Source of the DNA: Bacillota bacterium
GTDB taxonomy: Bacteria; Bacillota; Clostridia; Lachnospirales; Lachnospiraceae
Assembly: GCA_023421505.1 (NCBI GenBank)
Contig: JAEZTJ010000066.1
Location: 21,728 to 85,727, forward strand
Reading direction: 5' to 3'
DNA length: 64,000 nucleotides
Both the position numbers and the translations under genes were made by a program. Each line of letters starts with the position of its first letter. Position 1 is the stretch's first letter. Shown one piece after another: positions 52,562-62,149 of the stretch. The notes below the pieces were generated by a model, which saw nothing but the letters and a program-made list of their open reading frames with translations, made no database searches and was not told the origin of the DNA.

Positions 52562-52830
52562 GGATTTATGTTCTATAAATAGATTATAATAATTATTAAG
52601 CTTATGGGAATCTCCCCGGTTATGAACACTTTGCCGAGTCTTAAGAATTTCTATATGACAGGACACCGGATGGAATTGGGAGGGGGATTACCGATTGCAC
52701 TAATGACAGACAGAAATCTTATATAGACCCTTTGCAGGAAAGAAAATTAAAAATTTAATATATTACCGCAAATAGCTTATATTATAAGGTTTTTCCATGA
52801 TTTTTATTAATAACTTAAATACGCTATATC

Positions 52831-52859
52831 TTTACAAAATTCAAATAAAGTGTTAAAAT
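52831..52859 (+). promoter_or_regulatory. Promoter of nifJ
   Basis: TTTACA (52831-52836), 17-bp spacer, TAAAAT (52854-52859), placing the start of transcription about 45 bp before the nifJ ATG. The remaining 270 bp up to the TetR promoter hold no gene or other motif I can support. Confidence 0.6.
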
Positions 52860-52910
52860 ATTGTCGATTTCGGGCCAAATGACCTTTAACCAAAAGGAGG
52901 ATTTAAAGAT

Positions 52911-55900
52911 ATGTCTAGAAAGAAACAATCAATGGATGGTAATACCGCTGCCGCTCATGTAGCCTATGCGTTTACTGATGTTGCCGGTATCTATCCTATT
53001 ACACCTTCAAGCCCAATGGCCGACTCTGTTGACCAGTGGTCCGCTTTAGGACAAGAAAATATTTTCGGTAACCAAGTTAAAGTTGTAGAGATGCAATCTG
53101 AAGCAGGTGCTGCAGGTACTGTACACGGCTCCCTTGCTGCAGGTGCTCTTACTACAACCTTTACTGCTTCTCAGGGTCTTCTTCTGATGATCCCTAACAT
53201 GTACAAGATTGCCGGTGAGCAGCTTCCCAGCGTTTTCCACGTATCTGCTCGTACCGTTGCTTCTCAGGCACTAAATATTTTTGGTGATCACAGTGACGTA
53301 TATGCCTGCCGTCAGACAGGTTATGCTATGTTAGCTGAATCAAATCCGCAGGAAGTTATGGACTTATCTGCTGTAGCACATCTTGCTACAATCGAGGGTA
53401 AGGTTCCTTTCCTTAACTTCTTTGATGGTTTCCGTACCTCACATGAAGTTCAGAAGATTGATGTATGGGATTATGCTGATTTGAAAGAAATGTGCAACAT
53501 GGATGCTGTTAAGGCTTTCCGTAATCGTGCATTAAATCCGGAGCATCCGGTTATGCGCGGTTCTCATGAAAATGGCGACGTTTTCTTCCAGCATCGTGAA
53601 GCTTGTAATACAGTATATAATGATTTACCAGCTGTTGTTGAGAAATATATGGCTAAGGTTAATGCTAAGCTGGGTACAGATTATGATTTATTCAACTACT
53701 ATGGTGCTCCCGATGCAGAACGTGTAATCGTAGCAATGGGATCTATCTGTGACGTAGCAGAAGAGGTTGTTGACTATTTAACAGCTGCAGGAGAGAAGGT
53801 AGGACTTATTAAGGTTCGTTTATACCGTCCTTGGGTATCCAATTCTCTTCTTAAGGTTCTTCCTAAGACAGCGAAGAAGGTTGCAGTTCTTGACCGTACA
53901 AAGGAGCCTGGTGCATTAGGCGAGCCTCTTTATCTGGATGTTGCTACCACACTTCGTGAAGCAGGCTTAAATGATGTTGTTCTGACTAACGGACGTTACG
54001 GACTTGGCTCTAAAGATACTCCTCCGTCCTCCGTATTTGCAGTATTTACTGAGCTTGCTAAGGATGCTCCTAAGTCACGTTTCACAATCGGTATTGTGGA
54101 TGATGTTACTAACTTAAGCTTACCGGAGGTAAAACCGGCTCCGATTACTTCTGCTAAGGGTACTGTAGAATGCAAATTCTGGGGTCTTGGCGGTGATGGT
54201 ACTGTAGGTGCTAACAAGAACTCAACCAAGATTATCGGTGACCATACAGATAAATACATTCAGGCATACTTCCAGTATGACTCCAAGAAGACTGGTGGTG
54301 TTACAATCTCCCATCTTCGTTTTGGTGATAAGCCAATTAAGAGCCCTTACTACATAAATCAGGCTGACTTCGTTGCCTGCCATAATCCTTCCTATGTTGT
54401 AAAAGGCTATAAGATGGTTCAGGATGTTAAGCCGGGCGGTATCTTTATGATTAACTGCCAGTGGTCTGACGAGGAACTTGATTCTAAATTAAATGCGGCT
54501 GCAAAGAAATACATTGCAGATAACAAAGTACAGTTATACACCATCAATGCGATTGACAAAGCAACGGAAATCGGTATGGGTAAACGTACCAATACTATTT
54601 TACAGTCTGCTTTCTTCAAATTAGCAAATGTAATGCCGATCGAGGAAGCAATCAAGTTCATGAAAGAAGCTGCTAAGAAATCCTACGGTAAGAAGGGTGA
54701 TGCAGTTGTAGAGATGAACTACAAAGCAATTGATGCCGGCTTAGATGCACTTCATAAGGTAGAGGTTCCTGCATCCTGGTCAAATCCTGAGGCAGATGCT
54801 CCTGCAACTGCTCTTCTTGGCCTTCCTGAGACAGTGAAGATGGTTAAGACATTACTTGAGCCTATCGCATTAATGGATGGTGACAGCCTTCCGGTATCCG
54901 CTTTCAAGGATATTGCAGACGGTCAGTTTGAATTGGGTGCTTCCGCTTATGAAAAACGTGGTACAGCAGTACTTGTTCCTGAGTGGGATCCTGAAAAATG
55001 TATTCAGTGTAACAGCTGTGCATTTGTATGTTCTCATGCAACCATTCGTCCATTCATGTTAAGCGAGGATGAGGTAAAGGCAGCTCCTTCTCAGATTAAG
55101 CTTGCTGATACGAAGCCTAAGGCTGGTGAGTATAAATTTACAATGAGTGTAACTCCTCTTGATTGTATGGGATGTGGTGAGTGTGTAACCGTATGTCCTG
55201 TTAAGGAAAAAGCAATCACTATGGTACCTCAGGAATCTCAGTCACACGAGCAGCCGGTATTCGATTACTTAGTTGCTAATGTTGGTAAGAAGCCTGGTAT
55301 GCCTGCTGATACAACCGTTAAGGGTTCTCAGTTCAATCAGCCTCTTCTTGAATTCTCAGGAAGCTGTGCAGGCTGTGCAGAAACCTCTTATGCACGTTTG
55401 GTTACACAGCTCTTCGGTGAGCAGATGTACATCTCCAATGCTACAGGATGTTCCTCTATCTGGGGTGGTCCTGCTGCAGCATGTCCTTATACAGTAAATA
55501 AGGATTCCAAGCAGGGTCCTGCATGGGCTAACTCCTTATTCGAGGATAATGCAGAGCACGGCTTTGGTATGCAGCTTGGTCAGAAGGTTCTTCGTGAGCA
55601 GGCGATTGCACAGCTTGAGAAGGTTACTGCATCCGATAAAGCATCGGCAGAGCTTAAGGCAGCATTTGCTAAGTTTATGGAGACAAAAGAGAATACAAGA
55701 GAGAATACAGCTGATACGAAGGCATTAATCGCTGAGCTTGAGAAGGCTGCAGCTGCTGGCTGTGATCTTTCCAAAGAAGTTCTTGAGAAGAAGCAATACC
55801 TTGCTAAGAAGTCTGTATGGATCATGGGCGGTGATGGCTGGGCTTATGATATCGGCTTCGGCGGTCTTGACCATGTACTTGCTTCCGGCGAGGATGTTAA

Positions 55901-56462
55901 TGTAATGGTATTCGATACAGAAATGTACTCTAATACAGGCGGTCAGTTATCTAAGGCTTCCAACATCGGTGAGGTTTGCCAGTTTGCAGCTGCCGGTAAA
56001 GATATCGGTAAGAAGAGCCTTGCTGAAATCGCTATGAGCTATGGTTATGTGTATGTAGCACAGATTGCTCTTGGTGCTAACCCTGCACAGGCTGTTAAGG
56101 TAATCGCTGAAGCAGAAGCATATAAAGGACCTTCCTTAATTATCTGTTATGCACCTTGTGAGCTTCACGGAGTTAAGGGTGGTATGAACCACTGTCAGGA
56201 TGAGATGAAGTCAGCTGTTAAGTCCGGATACTGGAACTTATTCTCCTTCAATCCTGCGCTTAAAGCAGAAGGAAAGAATCCTTTCACTCTGACCTCCAAG
56301 CCTGGCGATGGAACCTATCAGGAATTTCTTAAGAACGAAACACGTTATACACGTCTTGAGAGAGCATTCCCTGAGCGTGCTGCTAAGTTATTCGGTGATT
56401 CAGAGAAGGCTGCTGCAGAGCGTTACGAGCACCTGTTAAGATTGGTTGAACTTTATAAATAA
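52911..56462 (+). CDS. nifJ: Pyruvate:ferredoxin (flavodoxin) oxidoreductase
   Basis: Central anaerobic enzyme: pyruvate plus CoA gives acetyl-CoA, CO2 and reduced ferredoxin. A single 1183-residue chain with all domains in order: N-terminal TPP-pyrimidine/CoA region (NTAAAHVAYAFTDVAGIYPI, TPSSPM), ferredoxin domain with clusters CIQCNSCAFVC (Cys697, 700, 703, 707) and CMGCGECVTVC (Cys752, 755, 758, 762), CAGCAETSYARL for the proximal cluster, and the TPP site GGDGWAYDIGFGGLDHV starting at 973. AAAGGAGG precedes the ATG. Codons are markedly more biased than in neighbours (frequent GCT, CTT, GGT), fitting very high expression. Confidence 0.98.
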   Translation: MSRKKQSMDGNTAAAHVAYAFTDVAGIYPITPSSPMADSVDQWSALGQENIFGNQVKVVEMQSEAGAAGTVHGSLAAGALTTTFTASQGLLLMIPNMYKIAGEQLPSVFHVSARTVASQALNIFGDHSDVYACRQTGYAMLAESNPQEVMDLSAVAHLATIEGKVPFLNFFDGFRTSHEVQKIDVWDYADLKEMCNMDAVKAFRNRALNPEHPVMRGSHENGDVFFQHREACNTVYNDLPAVVEKYMAKVNAKLGTDYDLFNYYGAPDAERVIVAMGSICDVAEEVVDYLTAAGEKVGLIKVRLYRPWVSNSLLKVLPKTAKKVAVLDRTKEPGALGEPLYLDVATTLREAGLNDVVLTNGRYGLGSKDTPPSSVFAVFTELAKDAPKSRFTIGIVDDVTNLSLPEVKPAPITSAKGTVECKFWGLGGDGTVGANKNSTKIIGDHTDKYIQAYFQYDSKKTGGVTISHLRFGDKPIKSPYYINQADFVACHNPSYVVKGYKMVQDVKPGGIFMINCQWSDEELDSKLNAAAKKYIADNKVQLYTINAIDKATEIGMGKRTNTILQSAFFKLANVMPIEEAIKFMKEAAKKSYGKKGDAVVEMNYKAIDAGLDALHKVEVPASWSNPEADAPATALLGLPETVKMVKTLLEPIALMDGDSLPVSAFKDIADGQFELGASAYEKRGTAVLVPEWDPEKCIQCNSCAFVCSHATIRPFMLSEDEVKAAPSQIKLADTKPKAGEYKFTMSVTPLDCMGCGECVTVCPVKEKAITMVPQESQSHEQPVFDYLVANVGKKPGMPADTTVKGSQFNQPLLEFSGSCAGCAETSYARLVTQLFGEQMYISNATGCSSIWGGPAAACPYTVNKDSKQGPAWANSLFEDNAEHGFGMQLGQKVLREQAIAQLEKVTASDKASAELKAAFAKFMETKENTRENTADTKALIAELEKAAAAGCDLSKEVLEKKQYLAKKSVWIMGGDGWAYDIGFGGLDHVLASGEDVNVMVFDTEMYSNTGGQLSKASNIGEVCQFAAAGKDIGKKSLAEIAMSYGYVYVAQIALGANPAQAVKVIAEAEAYKGPSLIICYAPCELHGVKGGMNHCQDEMKSAVKSGYWNLFSFNPALKAEGKNPFTLTSKPGDGTYQEFLKNETRYTRLERAFPERAAKLFGDSEKAAAERYEHLLRLVELYK

Positions 56463-56523
56463 TTCATTATGAGTAGTTGGTATACCATTTATTTGTGATA
56501 AAAATAATATAAGAGTAAAAAGG

Positions 56524-56570
56524 ATGAGACCTTCGCATATTTGGAGGGTCTCATTTCTTTTTGCTTTTAT
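56524..56570 (+). terminator. Terminator after nifJ
   Basis: 11-bp stem with a G-U pair (56524-56534 with 56544-56554; core ATGAGACC), followed by TTCTTTTTGCTTTTA. It also lies 64 bp beyond the end of the opposing subtilase gene. Confidence 0.88.
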
Positions 56571-56633
56571 TATACTAGAAAATTGCAGTGTAAGCTTCTT
56601 AGATTATACTTTAAAGTTCCATTACTTATTGTA

Positions 56634-57878
56634 CTATTTCTTGATTTTTTCAATGGCATCTATAAATGCCGCTGGATTTATTATGTTACTTCCATCATTC
56701 GATGTGGAGCAGGTATCAAAGAGTGTTTGAACGATTTGAGTATTATTTAAATCAGGGTTAATCTGCCATCCAAGTGCTAATACTCCTGCTGCATAAGGTA
56801 TACCCCAACTTAAGCCACCCTTTCCAGTATATTGGTATGAAGGGGAACCTTCTACATATTCTTCTGCAACGGTTCTATATGAAGTTGGCACACCTATATG
56901 TGAAGCTGGAACTACATAGGTTGAAGTTGGGAACCCCCCAATACACCGTGCTATATTATCGGGATCCTCAGGATCATAAAAGGCAGGAGCAATGAAACCT
57001 GTTTTTGGATTTTTGCAACAATCTAATACCAGAATTCCTTCATTCTGAGCAGCAAGTACAGCTTCATCCCACATATTCAAATTCTTTATAAATGGAGAAC
57101 CATCCCCCGAAGGCGCTGCTGATACCGATACAACACGTATTTTTTCATCTTCGGGTAGTTTTTTATTTTCTTCAATAATCCAATAAAGTCCTTTTGCATA
57201 AAACTCACTATCTTTTTTCCAAGATGGTACAGCAGCGAAATAAACCTTTACGTCCGGTGCTACGCCATTTGTATTACCGGCTAAAATACTTGTTACAGCC
57301 GGAGCATGCATTGATCCACTACTTACGTCTTGCTCACAACCTGTATCGTAATATGCTACAATTTTGCCATCAAACTCCGGATGGTGAAGTAAAAGATTTT
57401 GGTCAATAATCGCAACATTGATCCCTTTACCGGTAATACCCTTATTATGCAATTCTCTGATACCAAGCCCGGGGTTTTTGCCGTTATTCATTATTTCATC
57501 TTTCAGCTTTTCGCTGCCCTCTAAAACGGTTGCTTCGTTAAAGTTATATGTAATAATGTCCTCTGGATTATAATCATTTTTGCTAATTATTCCTTTGTTA
57601 TCAAATAAGGCTCTTACATCATCATACGGCTTAACAGTAAAACCTGCCTCTTTATCGTTACTTGCTAATGATGTATCTGATTGCTGCCCTAATGATGCAC
57701 TTGCTTGTTCTGCAGGGGGGCTAGAGCTCAAAGCTTCAGTTGGTGTGTTACTTACGGTTTTTTTAGAGTTACCGGAATAGTTACTATTGCTTGTATTTTC
57801 CGAAGAATTACAAGCAGCTTGGAAGGAGAGTACTAAAGCAACGAATAAAATACATAAATTTTTTAATTTCCATTTCAT
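56634..57878 (-). CDS. Divergent subtilisin-like (S8) serine peptidase lipoprotein
   Basis: 414 residues from the ATG at 57878 (GGAGG upstream). Lipobox FQAAC, Cys23, then a Ser/Thr/Asn linker to about 75. The S8 fold runs from about 140 to 410, with Asp159 (NVAIIDQNLLLHHPEFDGKI), His191 (SMHAPAVTSILAG), oxyanion Asn290 (LVLDCCKN) and Ser357 (GLSWGIPYAAGVLALGWQ). The usual GTSMAAP reads GLSWGIP and the Asp box lacks the Gly, so it is far from classical subtilisins though the triad is present. No propeptide cleavage site was identified. It probably acts outside the cell on an unknown substrate. Confidence 0.82.
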   Translation of the reverse strand: MKWKLKNLCILFVALVLSFQAACNSSENTSNSNYSGNSKKTVSNTPTEALSSSPPAEQASASLGQQSDTSLASNDKEAGFTVKPYDDVRALFDNKGIISKNDYNPEDIITYNFNEATVLEGSEKLKDEIMNNGKNPGLGIRELHNKGITGKGINVAIIDQNLLLHHPEFDGKIVAYYDTGCEQDVSSGSMHAPAVTSILAGNTNGVAPDVKVYFAAVPSWKKDSEFYAKGLYWIIEENKKLPEDEKIRVVSVSAAPSGDGSPFIKNLNMWDEAVLAAQNEGILVLDCCKNPKTGFIAPAFYDPEDPDNIARCIGGFPTSTYVVPASHIGVPTSYRTVAEEYVEGSPSYQYTGKGGLSWGIPYAAGVLALGWQINPDLNNTQIVQTLFDTCSTSNDGSNIINPAAFIDAIEKIKK

Positions 57879-57994
57879 ATTTGATTCCTCCAGTAATAAG
57901 TATAAGATAACAACATTGTATATAAGAATTTGATTATTATTGTACATCGAACTCAATATAAATAATCAGTCATAAGCTTCGAACAGGCTATGAA

Positions 57995-58456
57995 CTACTC
58001 ACTTGGTACTGTTATAATAAACTCTTGTTCGTGTTCTAGTAAATACTTTGCAAGTAATTCATCTACGGTTGGTTCACAGTCATAATACTTTGAATCTAGA
58101 TCACCAAATTTCATTATAAATGCTTCCTCTACAAACTCTTCAACTGTTTCTATATCGGCTAATCCTCTTTTATGAAGAATATGTATTGCTTTTGATAGTA
58201 TTTTCGATTGCGAACACGCTCCCAGCTTTTTTAAGGCGACATATGTTTCATTTAATAATGAAACACCTTGATTGAGGAAATACTGTAAATGACCTCCGTT
58301 TTGTACCTCGGAATTATACCAAAAACAAAGTTGTGGAATTTTTTGAATTTCAGATAGATCATTGTAATCTTCCATAGCAAGCAAATCAACAAATTGATTC
58401 CACTTCTCATTTGGATTATCTAGCAACATCTTATCTGTAATGATACGTTTTAACAT
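57995..58456 (-). CDS. DUF4375/DMP19-like protein
   Basis: 153 residues, soluble and acidic, with the DUF4375 pattern FWYNSEVQNGGHLQYFLNQG and the flanking helices. The family is found in toxin-immunity contexts and as a DNA-mimic-like protein (DMP19), but function is not settled. A GTGAG is the only ribosome-binding-like sequence. It lies 116 bp upstream of the subtilase lipoprotein gene on the same strand, so cotranscription is possible. No adjacent toxin gene is visible. Confidence 0.75.
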   Translation of the reverse strand: MLKRIITDKMLLDNPNEKWNQFVDLLAMEDYNDLSEIQKIPQLCFWYNSEVQNGGHLQYFLNQGVSLLNETYVALKKLGACSQSKILSKAIHILHKRGLADIETVEEFVEEAFIMKFGDLDSKYYDCEPTVDELLAKYLLEHEQEFIITVPSE

Positions 58457-58785
58457 ATTAACTCACTTTTCTTCTTCTAATCGAAATTATAAGTAAATTA
58501 CACTTTTTCAACCTAATACTTAACTATTAGCATAGTGCTTCTGATATGTTAGGCAACACTTTTCTTTTACTCTACTCAGCAACGAATTATAGTTTAATCT
58601 ATTATACATCGAAGTGCCTGGAATTTCCAATAAAAAGCACCTAATTATGTTAAATTATTTAAATTTAATTGAAGTAAAATAGCTATTAATAAAATACTGT
58701 AAACAGAAAAGTCTAGTTAAAAGGTTTATATAAGGAATTCATTATTCAGAAGTATAAACAAGAAGTATAAACCTGATAAGAAAAA

Positions 58786-58814
58786 TTGTATTGTAGCATC
58801 GAATAAGCTATAAT
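58786..58814 (+). promoter_or_regulatory. Promoter candidate of the parAB operon
   Basis: TTGTAT (58786-58791), 17-bp spacer, TATAAT (58809-58814), giving a leader of about 280 nt before parA. Confidence 0.6.
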
Positions 58815-58909
58815 AAAGAAAATAAATAGTAAATGCAAATATCAGTTTCACTTAGAGCACACTAACGCCCATACCTGCACTTTGATTTTCAATAATTCAC
58901 ATTAATGCC

Positions 58910-58969
58910 CATGCCTTTTGGGCATAAATCCTGAAGAATAGCGTCTTTCGCTATTCTTATAAAGGCATG
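58910..58969 (+). other. Nested hairpin in the parA leader
   Basis: Outer stem CATGCCTTT (58910-58918) with AAAGGCATG (58961-58969), inner perfect 10-bp stem AAGAATAGCG (58934-58943) with CGCTATTCTT (58949-58958). ATGCCC/GGGCAT at 58905-58925 can form an alternative. No U tract follows, so it may be a regulatory leader structure or a partition site rather than a terminator. Confidence 0.6.
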
Positions 58970-59100
58970 AATGTACTTTGCAAGACTATTCACACATAGC
59001 TAATTACAAAACACATTTACTGTGTATACAATTAATAAAACTTTATTGTTTGCAATTACATATAAATTCGCTCATAGAAAGGACATCATCGGGAAGTGCT

Positions 59101-59892
59101 ATGAAAAATACAAAAGTAATATGCTTTGCCAATAATAAAGGCGGCAGCGGCAAATCGACAACTTGCTCTAATGTAGGATATGGCTTGTACCTCTTAGGAA
59201 AAAAGGTTTTACTCATAGACGGAGATATGCAGCTAAACCTGTCATTATCCTTCTTCTCGGAGGAAAGGGTACTAGAACTGGCTAAGAGTGAGAAAAATCT
59301 TTATCATGCGATAAGACTGCAGAAGGAGTTATCAGAATTTATTATTCCAACGGATTATAAAGATCTTGATCTCATACCCTCCTCAACCTTGATGAGCTCT
59401 ATTGAGTATGAGTTGTTTACAAAGTGGCAGAGGGAGTTCATTCTGAAAAAATGTCTGGAGAAGGTCAAGAAGGAAGGAATATATGATTATATACTGATTG
59501 ATTCTCCTCCGACTCTGGGAGGCTGGGTAATGAATATCCTGTGTGCTTCAGACCAGGTGATAATACCAGTGGAAGCAAGCCCCTGGGGACTATTTGGACT
59601 TGCAAATATGCTGGAATTCTTAAATGAAGTAAAGCAGATAACCGCGTCACTGTCGGTGCTCGGAATAGCGATAACCAAGGTGGATGAGAGAAAGAATTAC
59701 TTTAAGCAGACATTAGATACGCTAAAAGCATTTGAGCAGGTACATATTTTTGATGCCTATATCCGTATCGACAGCTCTGTTGAGTGGGCGCAGGATAACA
59801 GTAGGCCAGTTATTGCCTACAGAAAAAATAGTAGAAGTGCCAGAGAATACATAAGTCTTGCAGAGGAGGTGGACAAAATTGCCGGTAGGTAG
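59101..59892 (+). CDS. parA: ParA/Soj-family ATPase
   Basis: 263 residues from the ATG at 59101, behind GGGAAG. Deviant Walker A NNKGGSGKSTT with the signature Lys13, Walker A' and B at LLIDGDMQLNLSL and IYDYILIDSPPTLGGWV. These mark the MinD/ParA group that moves DNA or other cargo on the nucleoid. The ParB partner starts 14 bases before its stop codon. Chromosomal soj is usually near the replication origin; here neighbours are not origin-like, so a relic of a plasmid or mobile element is possible. Confidence 0.93.
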   Translation: MKNTKVICFANNKGGSGKSTTCSNVGYGLYLLGKKVLLIDGDMQLNLSLSFFSEERVLELAKSEKNLYHAIRLQKELSEFIIPTDYKDLDLIPSSTLMSSIEYELFTKWQREFILKKCLEKVKKEGIYDYILIDSPPTLGGWVMNILCASDQVIIPVEASPWGLFGLANMLEFLNEVKQITASLSVLGIAITKVDERKNYFKQTLDTLKAFEQVHIFDAYIRIDSSVEWAQDNSRPVIAYRKNSRSAREYISLAEEVDKIAGR

Positions 59893-60337
59893 AGGAAGTA
59901 TAGTAAGAGCAACAAACGCAGGCAGTAGTTTTAAGGAAGCCATAATAAAGAACCCTGGGAAGCTGTCTGATATACTTATGAACATTCCTATTAGTCAGAT
60001 TCAGCCAGTCTCGAAGGAATGGAGGAGAGAAAATAAGGAATCTCTTCAAGGCCTGAAAGAGTCCATTCAATGCTATGGTATAATTGAACCGGTTATTTTA
60101 AGAAGATTGAGTGACAATGAGTTTCAGCTGCTCTCAGGATATAAAAGATTGCAGGCAGCAAAAGAGTTGGGTATAGAACTGATATCCGCCCGTATATTAG
60201 ATGGATTTGATTCTGCCGAAGCAAAATCTATATATGAGCTTCTTCAGAACGGGAGGGAGAAGAAAAGGGTTACAGATGAATTAAGTACCGATGGTTATAC
60301 ATCCATAACGGGAGATTTGCCGGTATATTTATTATAG
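59879..60337 (+). CDS. parB: Minimal ParB N-domain protein lacking the HTH domain
   Basis: 152 residues from a TTG at 59879, eight bases after GAGGAGGT, overlapping the end of parA; no later ATG fits better. It contains the ParB nuclease-like/CTPase N-domain: IPISQIQPVSKEWRRENKES, CYGIIEPVILRR and FQLLSGYKRLQAAKELGIEL. Standard ParB has about 280 residues with a central HTH for parS and a C-terminal dimer domain; both are absent. It cannot be expected to bind parS in the usual way. The box GERRxRA reads SGYKRLQA. Confidence 0.85.
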   Translation: MPVGRGSIVRATNAGSSFKEAIIKNPGKLSDILMNIPISQIQPVSKEWRRENKESLQGLKESIQCYGIIEPVILRRLSDNEFQLLSGYKRLQAAKELGIELISARILDGFDSAEAKSIYELLQNGREKKRVTDELSTDGYTSITGDLPVYLL

Positions 60338-60394
60338 CATGTAGTCAGACTGAAAAGGTGTAGTATAAATAGATATAAACAAATAATAACATTT

Positions 60395-60433
60395 AGAAGG
60401 ACATACACAAGCGCAAGCAGTGTATGTCCTTCT
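60395..60433 (+). terminator. Strong hairpin downstream of parB
   Basis: Perfect 14-bp stem (60395-60408 with 60420-60433; core AAGGACATACAC), 11-nt loop, 58 bp after parB. It has no U tract, so termination may be inefficient. Confidence 0.6.
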
Positions 60434-60552
60434 AAGCAGTGGACAAGCATGAATCCCTTAGCGGTAGCTTCTTGCCAATAAGACTCTGTATTATGTTGTT
60501 TTATAACCTAATGTGCTGCTATTACAGCATTCTTTTAATACCTAGGCATAGT

Positions 60553-61962
60553 TTATGAATGATATTTATTAGATTGCATTGAACAATTTTTTGATCTTGC
60601 CTTGTATAAGCATCTTACCTTTATTATTCCACCTATATATAAAAGGGAGGCGCTGATAAGCAGGGTGAGAAATAAATCCGGTACATAATAGCGAACTACC
60701 CATAACGGTGTGTCAAGAACTCTTGGAGACATTAGCAAAGCGGTTGGCAATACGATATGTAAGCAGCTGATTGCAATTATCCGTTTACCTGTTTTTTGTA
60801 GCATTAATTTGTTTTTATAACGTTTAAGCAGGAAAAAGGGCAGTAATGCAATAAGGAAGATAGCCAGATACATGCCGTCAATCAGTAAATGCGAGATTAG
60901 GTAACTGTTCCGGCTTAATAATATAGAATTTTTGTTCATAAGCATCAAAACGATACTTTTACTGATTGTGCTAAACATATTATCAGCTACCAGATAATCA
61001 TTCGTGTTTGCCAATAGAACAACACCAATTCCGCATTCAGGTAAAATAAACATATTGGACATATAATTTTCTACTAATCCGGAATGTCCCAGAATGGGTT
61101 CTTCATACTCCTTTGATAAGGACCAACCCATCCCATAATAATATGATTTGTCTGATTTAGCTGCCACATTATCATAGAATACAGTTTTAACGCTTTCTGG
61201 GGAGATAATATTTTCTCCGCCACTTAGATACATTTGCAGATACTTTCCCATATCGGGAGCACTGGAGCTGATATACCCGGCTGGAACCTGCGACCAAGAA
61301 TTTTTGCTTGGATAATCAGGTTTGCCGGAAATAGGAATACCAAAGAAATTTCGGTATCCGCTAATTAGACCGCTCGCATTGCTTTTAAGAAGAGAAGCGG
61401 CACTTGCCTTCATGTCTAGCGGTTTAAAAATATTTTCCGTCACATATTCCTCGTAGCTCATACCACTCACCTTTTCAATTATTTTTCCAAGGAGGCAGTA
61501 ATTCACATTGGCGTATTGATGAGTTCCGTAAGAAGCAGTAATTTTTATATTAGAAAGTCTTTGATATTCTCCCAAGCCGCTTGTTTGGTTAAGCAGCTGT
61601 CTAACAGTTATTTTGTCACCATATGCAACGTCAGGAAGGTAGGCTTGCATACTATTATCAATATATATTTTCCCCTGTTCTACCAGCTGCATAATGGAAA
61701 CGGCTGTAAAGGATTTGCTCATAGAGCCGATGATAAACGGAGTGTCTATGCTGTCACAGTTACCGTATGTATTGGAAAACAATACACTATTCTTATCTAC
61801 AATAATGACAGACATGCCGGGAAGGTTTGCTGCCTTGGCTGATCTTTGCAGGTATTTGTCAATTTGGGAATAGGTGTCGCTACCTTCGGCAGCAACTGCC
61901 GTAATCGGTAAACATATAGTAAATAATAAGATAAGCAGTAAGGATATAATTATTTTTTTCAC
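60553..61962 (-). CDS. Class C beta-lactamase-like serine hydrolase with C-terminal membrane segments
   Basis: 469 residues, GTG start with AAAGGGA upstream. Signal peptide to about residue 25 (ending AVAA). The beta-lactamase/transpeptidase-like domain (30-340) has SxxK at Ser80-Lys83 (GSMSKSFT), YxN at Tyr150-Asn152 (YANVNY) and HxG at His293-Gly295 (GHSGLVENY). Three or four hydrophobic helices follow (about 355-455). Such ampC-like proteins may be D-aminopeptidases, esterases or cell-wall enzymes; resistance should not be assumed. It lies alone between parB and the XRE regulator. Confidence 0.9.
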   Translation of the reverse strand: MKKIIISLLLILLFTICLPITAVAAEGSDTYSQIDKYLQRSAKAANLPGMSVIIVDKNSVLFSNTYGNCDSIDTPFIIGSMSKSFTAVSIMQLVEQGKIYIDNSMQAYLPDVAYGDKITVRQLLNQTSGLGEYQRLSNIKITASYGTHQYANVNYCLLGKIIEKVSGMSYEEYVTENIFKPLDMKASAASLLKSNASGLISGYRNFFGIPISGKPDYPSKNSWSQVPAGYISSSAPDMGKYLQMYLSGGENIISPESVKTVFYDNVAAKSDKSYYYGMGWSLSKEYEEPILGHSGLVENYMSNMFILPECGIGVVLLANTNDYLVADNMFSTISKSIVLMLMNKNSILLSRNSYLISHLLIDGMYLAIFLIALLPFFLLKRYKNKLMLQKTGKRIIAISCLHIVLPTALLMSPRVLDTPLWVVRYYVPDLFLTLLISASLLYIGGIIKVRCLYKARSKNCSMQSNKYHS

Positions 61963-62149
61963 TTATTCTTTGTCCCTTTCATTCATTAATATCTAATATT
62001 AGTACCACATCTGGAATAGTGCGCCAAAAGTACTATTTAAAAAGCAGATAAAAAATATAGAATTAAGCAGTACAATTATGTCAGGATTCTATATCGGCTT
62101 TGTTAAAAGGATACTTTTAACCTACAATCATTTATTTATTGGTAACAAA

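Larger units (their letters stand above)
58457..59100. other. Non-coding region holding the parA promoter and structured leader
   Basis: About 640 bp without a credible gene; one ATG-initiated reading (58978) runs into parA but has no ribosome-binding site. It contains the promoter at 58786-58814, a pair of 18-bp direct repeats (58858-58875 and 58898-58915, 40 bp apart), a nested hairpin at 58910-58969, and at 59020-59042 a 23-bp sequence found again at the window end. Confidence 0.65.

Noticed and set aside
60553..61962. Antibiotic-resistance beta-lactamase
   Set aside because: SxxK, YxN and HxG are present, but these also mark D-aminopeptidases and esterases; C-terminal membrane helices argue against a typical secreted AmpC, so no resistance claim is made.
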